Under the pieces are notes generated by a model. The model ran no database searches. It was given only the letters and a program-made list of their open reading frames with translations, and was not told the origin of the DNA. From a bacterium (GTDB lineage Bacteria; Patescibacteriota; Minisyncoccia; Minisyncoccales; DG-74-3), in NCBI GenBank assembly GCA_030603245.1, contig JAUVYE010000006.1, forward strand, positions 1-34,967: a DNA stretch of 34,967 bases. The letters are read 5' to 3'. A program made the translations under genes and the position numbers. Below, piece after piece: positions 10,117 through 18,433 of this stretch (positions are counted from its first letter, which is position 1; each line of letters starts with the position of its first letter).

Positions 10117-10587
10117 ATGTTAGTTATTCGCTTATTGAGAACTGGTAAAAAAAATCAACCATTTTTTAGAATTGTTGTTACTGATAAAAGAAATCCGCCC
10201 AGGGCTGGTCGATTTGTAGAAAAGGTTGGTTTTTGGAACCCCTTAACAAAAGAAAGAAAAATTAATGGTGAAAGAATTAAGTACTGGCTTTCAAAAGGAG
10301 CTCAGACATCAGACACTGTTCACAATTTTTTAATTGATGAAAAAATTATTGAAGGAAAAAAAATTGCTAAGCACAAAAAAGCTAAGAAGAAAAAAGTTGT
10401 TGAAAAAGAAGTAAAGGCAGTAAAGCCAGAAGAGAAAGCAAAACCAGAAGAGAAAGTAGAAATTAAACCAGAAGAAAAGCCAGAAAAGGCTCAGAAAGAG
10501 AAAAAAGAAGTTGAAGAAAAACCACAAAAAAAGGAGAAACAAGAACCAGAACCTGAACTAAAACCAAAAGAGAAAAAACCGGGTTGA
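10117..10587 (+). CDS. rpsP: 30S ribosomal protein S16 with long Lys/Glu-rich C-terminal tail
   Basis: 'MLVIRLLRTGKKNQPFFRIVVTDKRNPPRAGRFVEKVGFWNP' followed by a low-complexity KPEEK-type tail. Confidence 0.95.
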   Translation: MLVIRLLRTGKKNQPFFRIVVTDKRNPPRAGRFVEKVGFWNPLTKERKINGERIKYWLSKGAQTSDTVHNFLIDEKIIEGKKIAKHKKAKKKKVVEKEVKAVKPEEKAKPEEKVEIKPEEKPEKAQKEKKEVEEKPQKKEKQEPEPELKPKEKKPG

Positions 10588-10611
10588 CAGAGACTAAAAA
10601 CAGAGTATACT
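10584..10611 (+). promoter_or_regulatory. Sigma70-like promoter overlapping the rpsP stop codon, reading into khpA-like gene
   Basis: TTGACA (10584-10589), 16-nt spacer, TATACT (10606-10611). Confidence 0.65.
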
Positions 10612-10669
10612 AATAAATAGTATAAATGAAAGGTCGATCTATGAATAAACGAACAAATCAGAAAAGACT

Positions 10670-11002
10670 ATGGCAAAAGAATTTAGTGATAAAGATTTTC
10701 TCGAATTTATTGTAAAAGCTTTAGTTGATAACCCAGAGGATGTTAAAGTTGACCGTAAGGTTGATGAAATGGGAGTTTTACTCTCATTAAGAGTACATGC
10801 CGAAGATATGGGTCAGATTATTGGTAAAGCAGGAAGTACTGCTCGTTCCATTAGAAGCTTGGTTCGTATTGTTGGTCTTAAAAATCACGCAAGAGTGAAT
10901 TTAAAGATTGAAGAACCAGAAGGTGGTAGAGCAGCTCCAGCTGAAGCTCCAGCAAAAGAAGCAGCTCCTGCTAAAGAAGAGCTAGAAGATCTAAAATTAT
11001 AA
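10670..11002 (+). CDS. KhpA-like KH-domain RNA-binding protein with Ala/Glu-rich tail
   Basis: 'FIVKALVDNPEDVKV...GQIIGKAGSTARSIRSLVRIVG'; located between rpsP and trmD. Confidence 0.9.
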   Translation: MAKEFSDKDFLEFIVKALVDNPEDVKVDRKVDEMGVLLSLRVHAEDMGQIIGKAGSTARSIRSLVRIVGLKNHARVNLKIEEPEGGRAAPAEAPAKEAAPAKEELEDLKL

Positions 11003-11073
11003 TCTGTGCTAGATTAACAAGAACTGTGCTGCCCAAGGTAGCCAGTTTTTGTTTTCTGTGCTATTATTTTGGT

Positions 11074-11745
11074 ATGATTCAGTTTGATATTATTACAATT
11101 TTTCCTCAAATCTTTGATTCTTATTTTAAAGAATCTCTTATTAAAAAGGCCCAAAAAGAGAAAAAAATCAAAATAAAAGTTCATAATTTAAGAAATTGGG
11201 CCAAGGATAAACATCAAACTATTGATGATCGTCCTTTTGGCGGAGGATTGGGTATGGTTTTTAAAATTGAACCAATTTATAAAGCAGTAAAAAAGATTAA
11301 AAAACCAAATACAAAATCAAAAATCATTCTTTTTACACCAAGAGGCAAACAATTTAATCAAAAAATAGCTTACCAACTTTCTAAATTGAATCAAATAATA
11401 ATGATTTGTGGTAGATATGAGGGAGTAGACGAAAGAGTAGCTAAGAAAATGGCTGATATTGAGTTATCTGTTGGCCCTTACGATTTAATGGGAGGAGAAA
11501 TACCAGCCATGATAATAGTTGAAACAATATCTAGATTAATTCCTGGTGTTTTAGGGAAAAAACAATTATTAAAACAAAGAATTACTAAAGAAAAAGGTTT
11601 TATTGAATATCCTCAATATACCAGACCCGAAATTTTTGAACCGATTAGAGGTAAAAAATGGAAAGTTCCTAAAGTTCTTTTGTCGGGTCATCACAAAAAG
11701 ATTGAAGAATGGAGAAAAAAACATCAGAAAATCATTGAAAAATGA
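11074..11745 (+). CDS. trmD: tRNA (guanine37-N1)-methyltransferase
   Basis: 'MIQFDIITIFPQIFDSYF', 'DDRPFGGGLGMVF', 'GRYEGVDERV', 'SVGPYDLMGGEIPAM'. Start placed at ATG 11074 rather than ORF start 11026, whose extra 16 aa are non-conserved and overlap a -10-like element. Confidence 0.94.
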   Translation: MIQFDIITIFPQIFDSYFKESLIKKAQKEKKIKIKVHNLRNWAKDKHQTIDDRPFGGGLGMVFKIEPIYKAVKKIKKPNTKSKIILFTPRGKQFNQKIAYQLSKLNQIIMICGRYEGVDERVAKKMADIELSVGPYDLMGGEIPAMIIVETISRLIPGVLGKKQLLKQRITKEKGFIEYPQYTRPEIFEPIRGKKWKVPKVLLSGHHKKIEEWRKKHQKIIEK

Positions 11746-11775
11746 TTAATTGTTTGATAAGATAAGCATTGCTCA

Positions 11776-11859
11776 GGGTGGTTGGCGGAGTAGTCAAACG
11801 CATCAGTCTGTAAAACTGACGGCCTCGGGCCTACGGGGGTGCAAATCCCTCACCACCCA
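11776..11859 (+). tRNA. tRNA-Tyr (anticodon GTA), long variable arm, CCA not encoded
   Basis: Acceptor GGGTGGT/ACCACCC, anticodon stem-loop TCAGT-CTGTAAA-ACTGA, class II variable arm. Confidence 0.93.
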
Positions 11860-11867
11860 CATTTGTT

Positions 11868-11944
11868 GCCTAGATAGCTCAGACGGTTAGAGCACATGCA
11901 TGGTAAGCATGAGGTCGGGAGTTCGACTCTCCCTCTAGGCTCCA
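11868..11944 (+). tRNA. tRNA-Thr (anticodon GGT), CCA encoded
   Basis: Acceptor GCCTAGA/TCTAGGC, anticodon stem-loop CATGC-ATGGTAA-GCATG, followed by TCCA. Confidence 0.95.
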
Positions 11945-11965
11945 AAATTAATATTTGAAATAATT

Positions 11966-12127
11966 ATGGCTAAAAAAAATCCATTTGTTAAACTTCAGTG
12001 CCAAGAATGTAAAAGGATAAATTACTTTACTCGTAAATCCAAAATGCTCAACAAAAAAGGTAAATTAGAGTTGAAGAAGTTTTGTAAATGGTGCAGAAAA
12101 CATACTTTGCACAAAGAAATTAAGTGA
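11966..12127 (+). CDS. rpmG: 50S ribosomal protein L33 (53 aa, below the ORF-track cutoff)
   Basis: Translation MAKKNPFVKLQCQECKRINYFTRKSKMLNKKGKLELKKFCKWCRKHTLHKEIK*; two CxxC pairs. Confidence 0.93.
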   Translation: MAKKNPFVKLQCQECKRINYFTRKSKMLNKKGKLELKKFCKWCRKHTLHKEIK

Positions 12128-12129
12128 TC

Positions 12130-12200
12130 GGGGACGTGGTGAAACGGTATCATGAGAATCTCCAAAATTCTTGTTTCAGGTTCGAATCCTGACGTCCCCG
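12130..12200 (+). tRNA. tRNA-Trp (anticodon CCA)
   Basis: Acceptor GGGGACG/CGTCCCC, anticodon stem-loop AGAAT-CTCCAAA-ATTCT, T arm CAGG-TTCGAAT-CCTG. Confidence 0.93.
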
Positions 12201-12208
12201 CTAATCTT

Positions 12209-13741
12209 ATGAATAAAAAACAAATTGTCATATTAATTATTATTTTTACTTTAGTTTTATTATTTCGTAACTTTTTTAGAAATGAGGAAACTTCTTTTGT
12301 TTTAGTTGAAGTTTATCAAGGAACTATTTCCCAAGAAGTTTCAGAAACAGGTCAGGTTAAAAAAGGAAACAAGATAAATCTGAGCTTCAAAAGCACAGGT
12401 GAAATTAAGAGTATTTACACTGAGGTTGGTCAAGAAGTGAATATTGGACAGGTTCTGGCAAAATTAGAGATAAGTAAGCTTGAAATTCAGCTTAAGGAAG
12501 CTGAATCAGCATTAATTATTGCTCAAGCCGAGTTGGACAAACTATTGGCTGGCTCTTCTAATCAAGAAATTAAAGTTGCTCAGACCAAGGTTGATAATGA
12601 AGACATTGACCTGAAGATAGCTGAGCAAAATCTGGATGATACTTATGAAGATGCTTTGAATGTTTTAGAAGATTCTTTTTTGAAAACTTATAATGCTCAA
12701 AATTCAGTCGATACAGTTCAGAGAAACTACTTTACAGGGAATAATCAAGAGGGGATTGTTGTTAGGGAAGAAGAGGAGAAAATTAGAAGAGCTGTTTTTC
12801 AAATTAAGTCTTCTCTTGACACAATTAAAGAAAGTGGATTGGATGAAGACATTGAAACAGCTTTATCTCAGGCAAAAGACGAGTTAGCTAATATTTCAGA
12901 CGGTTTAAAGGTTATTCGTGAGATTTGTGAAATGGTTGCTTATCGTGATTTAGTTTCCTCTGTTGATAAAACTTCTCTTAACACTGAGCGGGACAATATT
13001 AATGATGTGCTGACTGATATTGTTAATGCCCAACAAACGACTATTGCTAAAAAATTGGCTGTTATTACAGCTCAAGGTGAACTTCAAAAAGCTAAAGATG
13101 ATTTATCTTTATTAACAGCTCCAGCCAGACAAGAAGACATCACTCTTTATGAAGCTCAATTAGACCAAGCTCAAGCTCAGGTTGACATTCTGGAAAATCA
13201 AATAGAAGATACTAATTTACGTAGTCCTGTTAAGGGACAGATAGCAAAAATAGAAAAGAGAGTAGGAGAGATAGCTCAATCACAAGATACAATTATTACT
13301 CTCTTGCCAGCTGATCCTTTTGATATAGAAGTAGATATTTACGAAGAAGATATTGTTAAGGTTAAGATTGACAACCCAGTAGATATTTCCTTGATTGCTT
13401 TTCCAGATGATATTTTTCCTGGCAGAGTAATATCAATTGACCCAGCCGAGAAGTTGATTGAAGAAGTTGTATATTACAAGGTAGTTATTGTTTTTGAGGA
13501 AACACCAGAAAGAGTAAGATCCGGGATGACAGCTGATTTAATAATTAAGGTTGATTATAGGGAAAACGTCTTAGTTATTCCAGAAGATGCTATTCAGAAA
13601 AAGAATGGTCAGGAGATTGTTAAAATCTTTGAGAACGGGGTTGTTGAAGAAAAAGAAATACAAACAGGTCTTTTGGGAAGTGATGACATGATTGAGGTTA
13701 TTTCCGGATTAGAAGAAGGGGAGCAAGTTATCATAGAATAA
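12209..13741 (+). CDS. Efflux RND/ABC periplasmic adaptor (HlyD/MacA-like)
   Basis: N-terminal TM, biotinyl-lipoyl-like 'GTISQEVSETGQVKKGNKINLSFKSTGEIKSIYTEVGQEVNIGQVLAKLE', long coiled coil, 'LRSPVKGQIAKIEKRVGEIA'. Start moved to ATG 12209 because ORF start 12152 lies in tRNA-Trp. Confidence 0.9.
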   Translation: MNKKQIVILIIIFTLVLLFRNFFRNEETSFVLVEVYQGTISQEVSETGQVKKGNKINLSFKSTGEIKSIYTEVGQEVNIGQVLAKLEISKLEIQLKEAESALIIAQAELDKLLAGSSNQEIKVAQTKVDNEDIDLKIAEQNLDDTYEDALNVLEDSFLKTYNAQNSVDTVQRNYFTGNNQEGIVVREEEEKIRRAVFQIKSSLDTIKESGLDEDIETALSQAKDELANISDGLKVIREICEMVAYRDLVSSVDKTSLNTERDNINDVLTDIVNAQQTTIAKKLAVITAQGELQKAKDDLSLLTAPARQEDITLYEAQLDQAQAQVDILENQIEDTNLRSPVKGQIAKIEKRVGEIAQSQDTIITLLPADPFDIEVDIYEEDIVKVKIDNPVDISLIAFPDDIFPGRVISIDPAEKLIEEVVYYKVVIVFEETPERVRSGMTADLIIKVDYRENVLVIPEDAIQKKNGQEIVKIFENGVVEEKEIQTGLLGSDDMIEVISGLEEGEQVIIE

Positions 13742-13742
13742 A

Positions 13743-14456
13743 ATGCCAAAGCCTATTATCAAACTGGAGAATATCTGGAGGACTTATCAATTAGGCAAGA
13801 CAGAAGTGCATGCACTCAGAGGATTAAGCCTGGAAATTTTTCCAGGCACTTTTGTTACAATAATGGGTTCTTCTGGTTCTGGCAAATCTACTCTTTTAAA
13901 TATGATTGGCTGTTTGGATTTCCCAACTAAGGGGAAGGTTTATTTGAAAGGGAAAAACATTTCAGAAATGCCAGAGAGTCAACTCTCCCAATTCAGGGGA
14001 AAAACATTGGGTTTTGTTTTTCAGGATTTTAATTTGTTGCCTAATTTAACTGCCGTAGAAAATGTAATGCTTCCCATGGTCTTTCAGGGGATACCTTTAG
14101 TCGAAAGAAAGAAAAAAGCAGAAAATCTTTTGGAAAGAGTGGGTCTAAAACAAAGAATGTCTCACCAGCCCTCAGAGCTGTCGGGTGGAGAAAGACAAAG
14201 AGTGGCTTTAGCCAGAGCTTTTGCTAATGATCCAGAAGTAATTGTTGCTGATGAACCAACCGGTAATCTGGACTCTATTACGGGCAAGATGATCATGGAG
14301 AATTTAAAAGATTTTCATAAAAAAGAAGGAAAAACAATGGTCATAGTAACCCATGATCCTAAGATTGCAGAATATGCTGAAAAAATAGTAAACATTAAAG
14401 ACGGCCAAATAGTAAAAAATCATTTAAAGGCCAAAGATTATTTGTGGAAGAAATAA
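13743..14456 (+). CDS. ABC transporter ATP-binding protein (MacB/LolD type)
   Basis: Walker A '[15 protein letters not shown]', signature '[14 protein letters not shown]', Walker B '[12 protein letters not shown]'. Confidence 0.96.
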   Translation: MPKPIIKLENIWRTYQLGKTEVHALRGLSLEIFPGTFVTIMGSSGSGKSTLLNMIGCLDFPTKGKVYLKGKNISEMPESQLSQFRGKTLGFVFQDFNLLPNLTAVENVMLPMVFQGIPLVERKKKAENLLERVGLKQRMSHQPSELSGGERQRVALARAFANDPEVIVADEPTGNLDSITGKMIMENLKDFHKKEGKTMVIVTHDPKIAEYAEKIVNIKDGQIVKNHLKAKDYLWKK

Positions 14457-15661
14457 GAGAATACTTTAATATTGCTTTAAGGAACATTAGAACCAGACTT
14501 TTGAGAAGCTGGCTGACTATTTTAGGTATTGTTATTGGTGTTTTTTTGATAATTTCCTTGCTTTCTTTGAGTGAAGGAATGAGAACAACCATTAATCAGC
14601 AATTGCAAGCCTTGGGGGGAGAAATGATTATGATTGTGCCAGGAGAAAATGTTTTCTCAAGCATGATGTTTGGCGGTGATAAATTGCAAAAAGAGGATAT
14701 TGAGGCGATTAAAAAAGCAAAAGGAGTAGATCAAGTCTTAGGTTTTTCTTATACTGGAACCATTGGCAGGTATGAAAATGAATCAAAACAGATTGTCATA
14801 GCTGGTTATGATCCTTGGAAAGAAGCTGTAGATATTTTGAGTGTTTTCCAAGGCTGGAGTTTGGCTGATGGTAAATGGCCTAGTAAGGGAAACCAAATTA
14901 TAATTGGACAACAAGTAGCTTATGAGATTTTTTCAAAAAAAGTAAAGACAGGGTCGGAAATCACAATAAAAGGAAGAAAGTTTGAGATGGTTGGTATATT
15001 GAATTCTTTAGGCAATCGACAGGATGACAGTATGGTTTATATGGACATGAAGGTTTATCAGGATTTAACTGGAGAAAAACGAGGGACAGTCGCTTATGCT
15101 ATGGCTAAGCTTGAAGAGGGAGCGGATGAAAATGTGGTGGCAGAAAAGATTAAAGAAACGCTTAAAGAGACAAGAAAAAGAAGGTCTGGCACGGATGAGG
15201 CTGATTTCTCTGTTATTACCTCAGAAAAGATGGGGGAGATAACTGGTACGATTTTGGGCATAATTCAAATTGTCATTATTGCTTTTGCCAGCATTGCTAT
15301 TCTTGTTGGTGGTATTGGAATTATGAATAGCATGTTTACCTCGGTCAAAGAAAGAACCAAGGAAATTGGCATCATGAAGGCCATAGGAGCAACTAATTCG
15401 GCTATTCTTTCAATTTTCTTGATTGAGGCAGGTATCATAGGTATTCTAGGAGGTTTGGGCGGTTTATTATTAGGCAGTCTTTTAGCTAAAGGAATAGATT
15501 ATTATGCCTCTATCAATCCATCTTTTTATTTTACTACAACTATTGCTCCTTGGATGATTATTTTTGCTTTAGTTTTTTCTTTTTCTATGGGTTGTCTGGC
15601 TGGATTTTTCCCAGCTAGACAAGCAGCTAAACTTAAACCAGTTGATGCTTTACGCCATTAA
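14444..15661 (+). CDS. ABC transporter permease (MacB/FtsX family)
   Basis: GTG start overlapping the ATPase gene; MacB-PCD-like N terminus, FtsX-like C terminus 'GGIGIMNSMFTSVKERTKEIGIMKAIGATNSAI'. Confidence 0.95.
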   Translation: MEEIREYFNIALRNIRTRLLRSWLTILGIVIGVFLIISLLSLSEGMRTTINQQLQALGGEMIMIVPGENVFSSMMFGGDKLQKEDIEAIKKAKGVDQVLGFSYTGTIGRYENESKQIVIAGYDPWKEAVDILSVFQGWSLADGKWPSKGNQIIIGQQVAYEIFSKKVKTGSEITIKGRKFEMVGILNSLGNRQDDSMVYMDMKVYQDLTGEKRGTVAYAMAKLEEGADENVVAEKIKETLKETRKRRSGTDEADFSVITSEKMGEITGTILGIIQIVIIAFASIAILVGGIGIMNSMFTSVKERTKEIGIMKAIGATNSAILSIFLIEAGIIGILGGLGGLLLGSLLAKGIDYYASINPSFYFTTTIAPWMIIFALVFSFSMGCLAGFFPARQAAKLKPVDALRH

Positions 15662-15663
15662 GT

Positions 15664-15693
15664 AAAGACACGGCCCAAAGCCGCGTCTTTTTA
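15664..15693 (+). terminator. Rho-independent terminator after ABC permease
   Basis: AAAGACACGGC-CCAAA-GCCGCGTCTTT followed by TT; one mismatch in the stem. Confidence 0.75.
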
Positions 15694-15717
15694 TTATGTT
15701 TATTTTGAACTCTTCTC

Positions 15718-16041
15718 TTAATCTCTTCTTAAACAGTTTGGTACGGGCAATCCCATCTTTGCTAAATTATTGAAAACTGAACCAACCAGAGCTAAAACCA
15801 CTAAAACATAAGCCATCTGAGCTACGATTATTAAAGAAGGCAATGCCAGAACCACTATTTGTAAAACCACAAAACCAAGAACATATCCTAAAACAGGTTT
15901 TACCATAAATTTAGCCAGTTTTCCCAAACGAAAATTTCCTTTCATAAGAGCAGCAATAATTCCCAACACAACATCTATCATTATTAAAATTACAATACAT
16001 TGAATTTGAGAAGTTCCAAATAAAGCAATTAATTCTGTCAT
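15718..16041 (-). CDS. Small membrane protein, phage-holin-4-like
   Basis: 'VILIMIDVVLGIIAALMKGNFRLGKLAKFMVKPVLGYVLGF' resembles the toxin-secretion/phage-lysis holin family; remote similarity by eye. Confidence 0.5.
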   Translation of the reverse strand: MTELIALFGTSQIQCIVILIMIDVVLGIIAALMKGNFRLGKLAKFMVKPVLGYVLGFVVLQIVVLALPSLIIVAQMAYVLVVLALVGSVFNNLAKMGLPVPNCLRRD

Positions 16042-16157
16042 ATTTTTTTGTTTAAAATAAAAACCTTAAAACAAAAATCTTCGACCTTTAGAATATTACT
16101 TTATTTTAAAGCATTTCTCCAAGTTAATACAACTAGGTTTTCCACAGTTCTTAAATA

Positions 16158-16166
16158 TGTTAAAAT
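16158..16166 (+). promoter_or_regulatory. Extended -10 element (TGT-TAAAAT) 9 nt upstream of pcm ATG
   Basis: Read directly: ...aaatatgttaaaatcacattaaaATG. Confidence 0.5.
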
Positions 16167-16175
16167 CACATTAAA

Positions 16176-16793
16176 ATGGATTTCATTCAAAAATTAATTA
16201 AACAGGAATGGTTGAAAAGCCCTAGCATTATTCAAGCCTTTCAAAAAATTAAAAGGCAAGATTTTTTGCCAGAAGACATGAAAAGACTGGCTGATTTAGA
16301 TCGAGCTTTACCAATTGGTTTTGGCCAGACAATATCTCAACCCTTGGTGGTAGCCTTTATGTTAGAGCAACTTGATCCTCAGCCTGGACATAAAATTTTA
16401 GACATTGGATCGGGCTCTGGTTGGACAAGTGCTTTATTGGCTGAAATTATTGGTTCTAAGGGTAAAGTTATTGCAGTTGAAATTGTGCCTGGATTAAAAG
16501 AATTTGGAGAACATAATGCAGGTAAATACAATTTTATAGAAAAAGGAATTCTTGAATTTGTTTGTGTTGATGGGTCTAAGGGATATTCTCAGGAAGCTCC
16601 TTTTGATAGGATTTTAGCCTCAGCTTCGGGCAGAGAATTGCCATTGGCTTGGAAAGAACAATTGAAAATCAAAGGTAAAATAGTTGCCCCAATTGAGACC
16701 TCAATTTGGACATTTATTAAAAAATCAAAAAACAGTTTTGAACAAATTGAACATCCAGGTTTTGCTTTTGTGCCTTTAATAACAAAAGATTAG
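16176..16793 (+). CDS. pcm: Protein-L-isoaspartate O-methyltransferase
   Basis: 'RALPIGFGQTISQPLVVAFMLEQL', 'HKILDIGSGSGWTSALLA', 'PFDRILASASGRELPLAWKEQLKIKGKIVAPI'. Confidence 0.92.
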   Translation: MDFIQKLIKQEWLKSPSIIQAFQKIKRQDFLPEDMKRLADLDRALPIGFGQTISQPLVVAFMLEQLDPQPGHKILDIGSGSGWTSALLAEIIGSKGKVIAVEIVPGLKEFGEHNAGKYNFIEKGILEFVCVDGSKGYSQEAPFDRILASASGRELPLAWKEQLKIKGKIVAPIETSIWTFIKKSKNSFEQIEHPGFAFVPLITKD

Positions 16794-17726
16794 GTGAAAA
16801 AATCTTTAATTACAATTTTGCTCTTTTGCTTGTTTATCTTTATATTAGTTCAAGGATTTTATTTTTCTAAAAACCCACAAGGTCAAGGAGAATTCTTTTT
16901 AGTCAAAAAAGGGGATAGTGTTTTTCAAATTGGTCAAAACTTAGAACAAAGAGGGTTTATTAAAAATAAATATCTTTTTAATTTGTATGTTCTTGCTTCA
17001 GGAAAACAATCCAAGCTTCAGGCAGGAGAATATGTTTTAAGTTCTTCTATGAGTATTTCTAAAATTTCTCAGAAACTTATTTCAGGAAATATTGCTAAAG
17101 AAATAATCACTATTCCTGAGGGTTGGAATTTAAGAGACATTGCTTGGTATTTTGAAAATAAAGGAATGTTTCAAGCAGAAGAATTATATGAAATGACAGA
17201 GTTGGAAGGATATCTTTTTCCTGACACTTATGAAATTAACCGAGGAGCAAGTTTGGAAGAAATTATTAAAAAAATGACTGATAACTTTAACAAAAAACTC
17301 ACTCCCGAATTAATAGAAGATATTCAAAAGCAAGAAAAAACAGTTTCTGAAATTGTCATTATAGCCTCTTTGTTAGAAAAAGAAATTCAAACTCTGGAAG
17401 ATAAGAAAATGGTGGCTGGAGTTTTATTGAACAGATTGCAAATCGGAATGCCACTACAGATTGATGCAACGATTACCTATATTACTAAGAAACAAACTAC
17501 TAACATTTCCAAAGAAGACACTCAAATAGATTCTCCATATAATACATATATGTATACAGGTTTGCCATTAGGTCCAATTTGTAATCCTGGAATGGAAAGC
17601 ATTAAAGCTGCAATATATCCTCAGCCTAATTCATATTGGTATTATCTCTCTACTCCAGAGGGTGAAACTATTTTTAGTAAAACCCTAGAAGAACATAACA
17701 TTGCCAAGGCAAAACATCTCAAATAA
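16794..17726 (+). CDS. mltG: Endolytic transglycosylase MltG (YceG-like); GTG start
   Basis: N-terminal TM, 'ASLLEKEIQTLEDKKMVAGVLLNRLQIGMPLQIDATITY', 'SPYNTYMYTGLPLGPICNPGMESIKAAIYP'. Confidence 0.96.
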   Translation: MKKSLITILLFCLFIFILVQGFYFSKNPQGQGEFFLVKKGDSVFQIGQNLEQRGFIKNKYLFNLYVLASGKQSKLQAGEYVLSSSMSISKISQKLISGNIAKEIITIPEGWNLRDIAWYFENKGMFQAEELYEMTELEGYLFPDTYEINRGASLEEIIKKMTDNFNKKLTPELIEDIQKQEKTVSEIVIIASLLEKEIQTLEDKKMVAGVLLNRLQIGMPLQIDATITYITKKQTTNISKEDTQIDSPYNTYMYTGLPLGPICNPGMESIKAAIYPQPNSYWYYLSTPEGETIFSKTLEEHNIAKAKHLK

Positions 17727-17731
17727 TCTTC

Positions 17732-17750
17732 GGATAAACTAAGTTTATCC
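17732..17750. repeat. Perfect 9-bp inverted repeat abutting the rplJ -35 box
   Basis: GGATAAACT-A-AGTTTATCC, immediately followed by TTGACA. Confidence 0.75.
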
Positions 17751-17779
17751 TTGACAGATTTTCTAAAAAGTGATATTTT
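17751..17779 (+). promoter_or_regulatory. Promoter for rplJ-rplL
   Basis: TTGACA (17751-17756), 17-nt spacer, TATTTT (17774-17779). Confidence 0.65.
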
Positions 17780-17791
17780 TATTAATACTAA

Positions 17792-17875
17792 GCTGTAGAC
17801 AAGGGGCATACAATAAGACCTCTCGAAGCAAGAATTTAGAAATCTATTTTTTGCCTGTCTACGTGACAGGTTTTT
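17792..17875 (+). promoter_or_regulatory. L10-leader-like attenuator: long-range stem mutually exclusive with an intrinsic terminator
   Basis: GTAGACA (17795-17801) can pair with TGTCTAC (17856-17862); terminator CCTGTC-TACGT-GACAGG-TTTTT (17854-17875) shares TGTC. Confidence 0.7.
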
Positions 17876-17882
17876 GATTTAA

Positions 17883-18404
17883 ATGGCCAAAACAAAAGAA
17901 CAAAAGAATAAAATTTTACAAGAATTAAAAGAAAAAATTGCTGAACAAAAAGCAATGATTTTTGTTGATTTTACTGGCTTAAAAGTTAAAGATTTATTTA
18001 GATTAAGAAATGAATTAAGAGAAAAAAATTCTCAATTTCTTGTTAGTAAAAAAACTTTAATAAAAAAAGCTCTTCAAGAAAACAAGATTGAAGCTAATCC
18101 TGAAGAAATGAATGGAGAAATAGCTTTAGTTTTTGGTTTTGAAGATGAGTTAGCTCCAATAAAAATAATATATAATTTCTCTAAACAAAACGATAATTTA
18201 AAGATTTTGGGAGGTTATATTGAAAGTCAGAAACAAGAGTTTTTGAATTCTGAAGCAATTATTACTTTAGGACAATTACCAAGCAAGCAAGAACTTTTGG
18301 CACGATTTGTTGGCACTATTTCAGCACCAATTTCCAATTTCAACCATGTTTTACAAGCAAATATTAAAGGTCTAATTTACGTTTTGGCTAAAGTCAAAAC
18401 GTAA
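17883..18404 (+). CDS. rplJ: 50S ribosomal protein L10
   Basis: 'FVDFTGLKVKDLFRLRNELREKNSQFLVSKKTLIKKAL'; upstream of rplL. Confidence 0.95.
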   Translation: MAKTKEQKNKILQELKEKIAEQKAMIFVDFTGLKVKDLFRLRNELREKNSQFLVSKKTLIKKALQENKIEANPEEMNGEIALVFGFEDELAPIKIIYNFSKQNDNLKILGGYIESQKQEFLNSEAIITLGQLPSKQELLARFVGTISAPISNFNHVLQANIKGLIYVLAKVKT

Positions 18405-18433
18405 ATCTTAATTATTATTTAATTTATAAAAAT

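Noticed and set aside
10330-10542. 70-aa Phe/Leu-rich minus-strand ORF
   Set aside because: Antisense of the Lys/Glu-rich rpsP tail; composition artefact.
12152-12208. Upstream extension of the HlyD-like ORF
   Set aside because: Lies inside tRNA-Trp; ATG 12209 gives a normal signal/TM N terminus.
12022-12231. 69-aa minus-strand ORF ('AGTSGFEPETRI')
   Set aside because: Antisense of rpmG and tRNA-Trp; the typical spurious translation of a tRNA complement.
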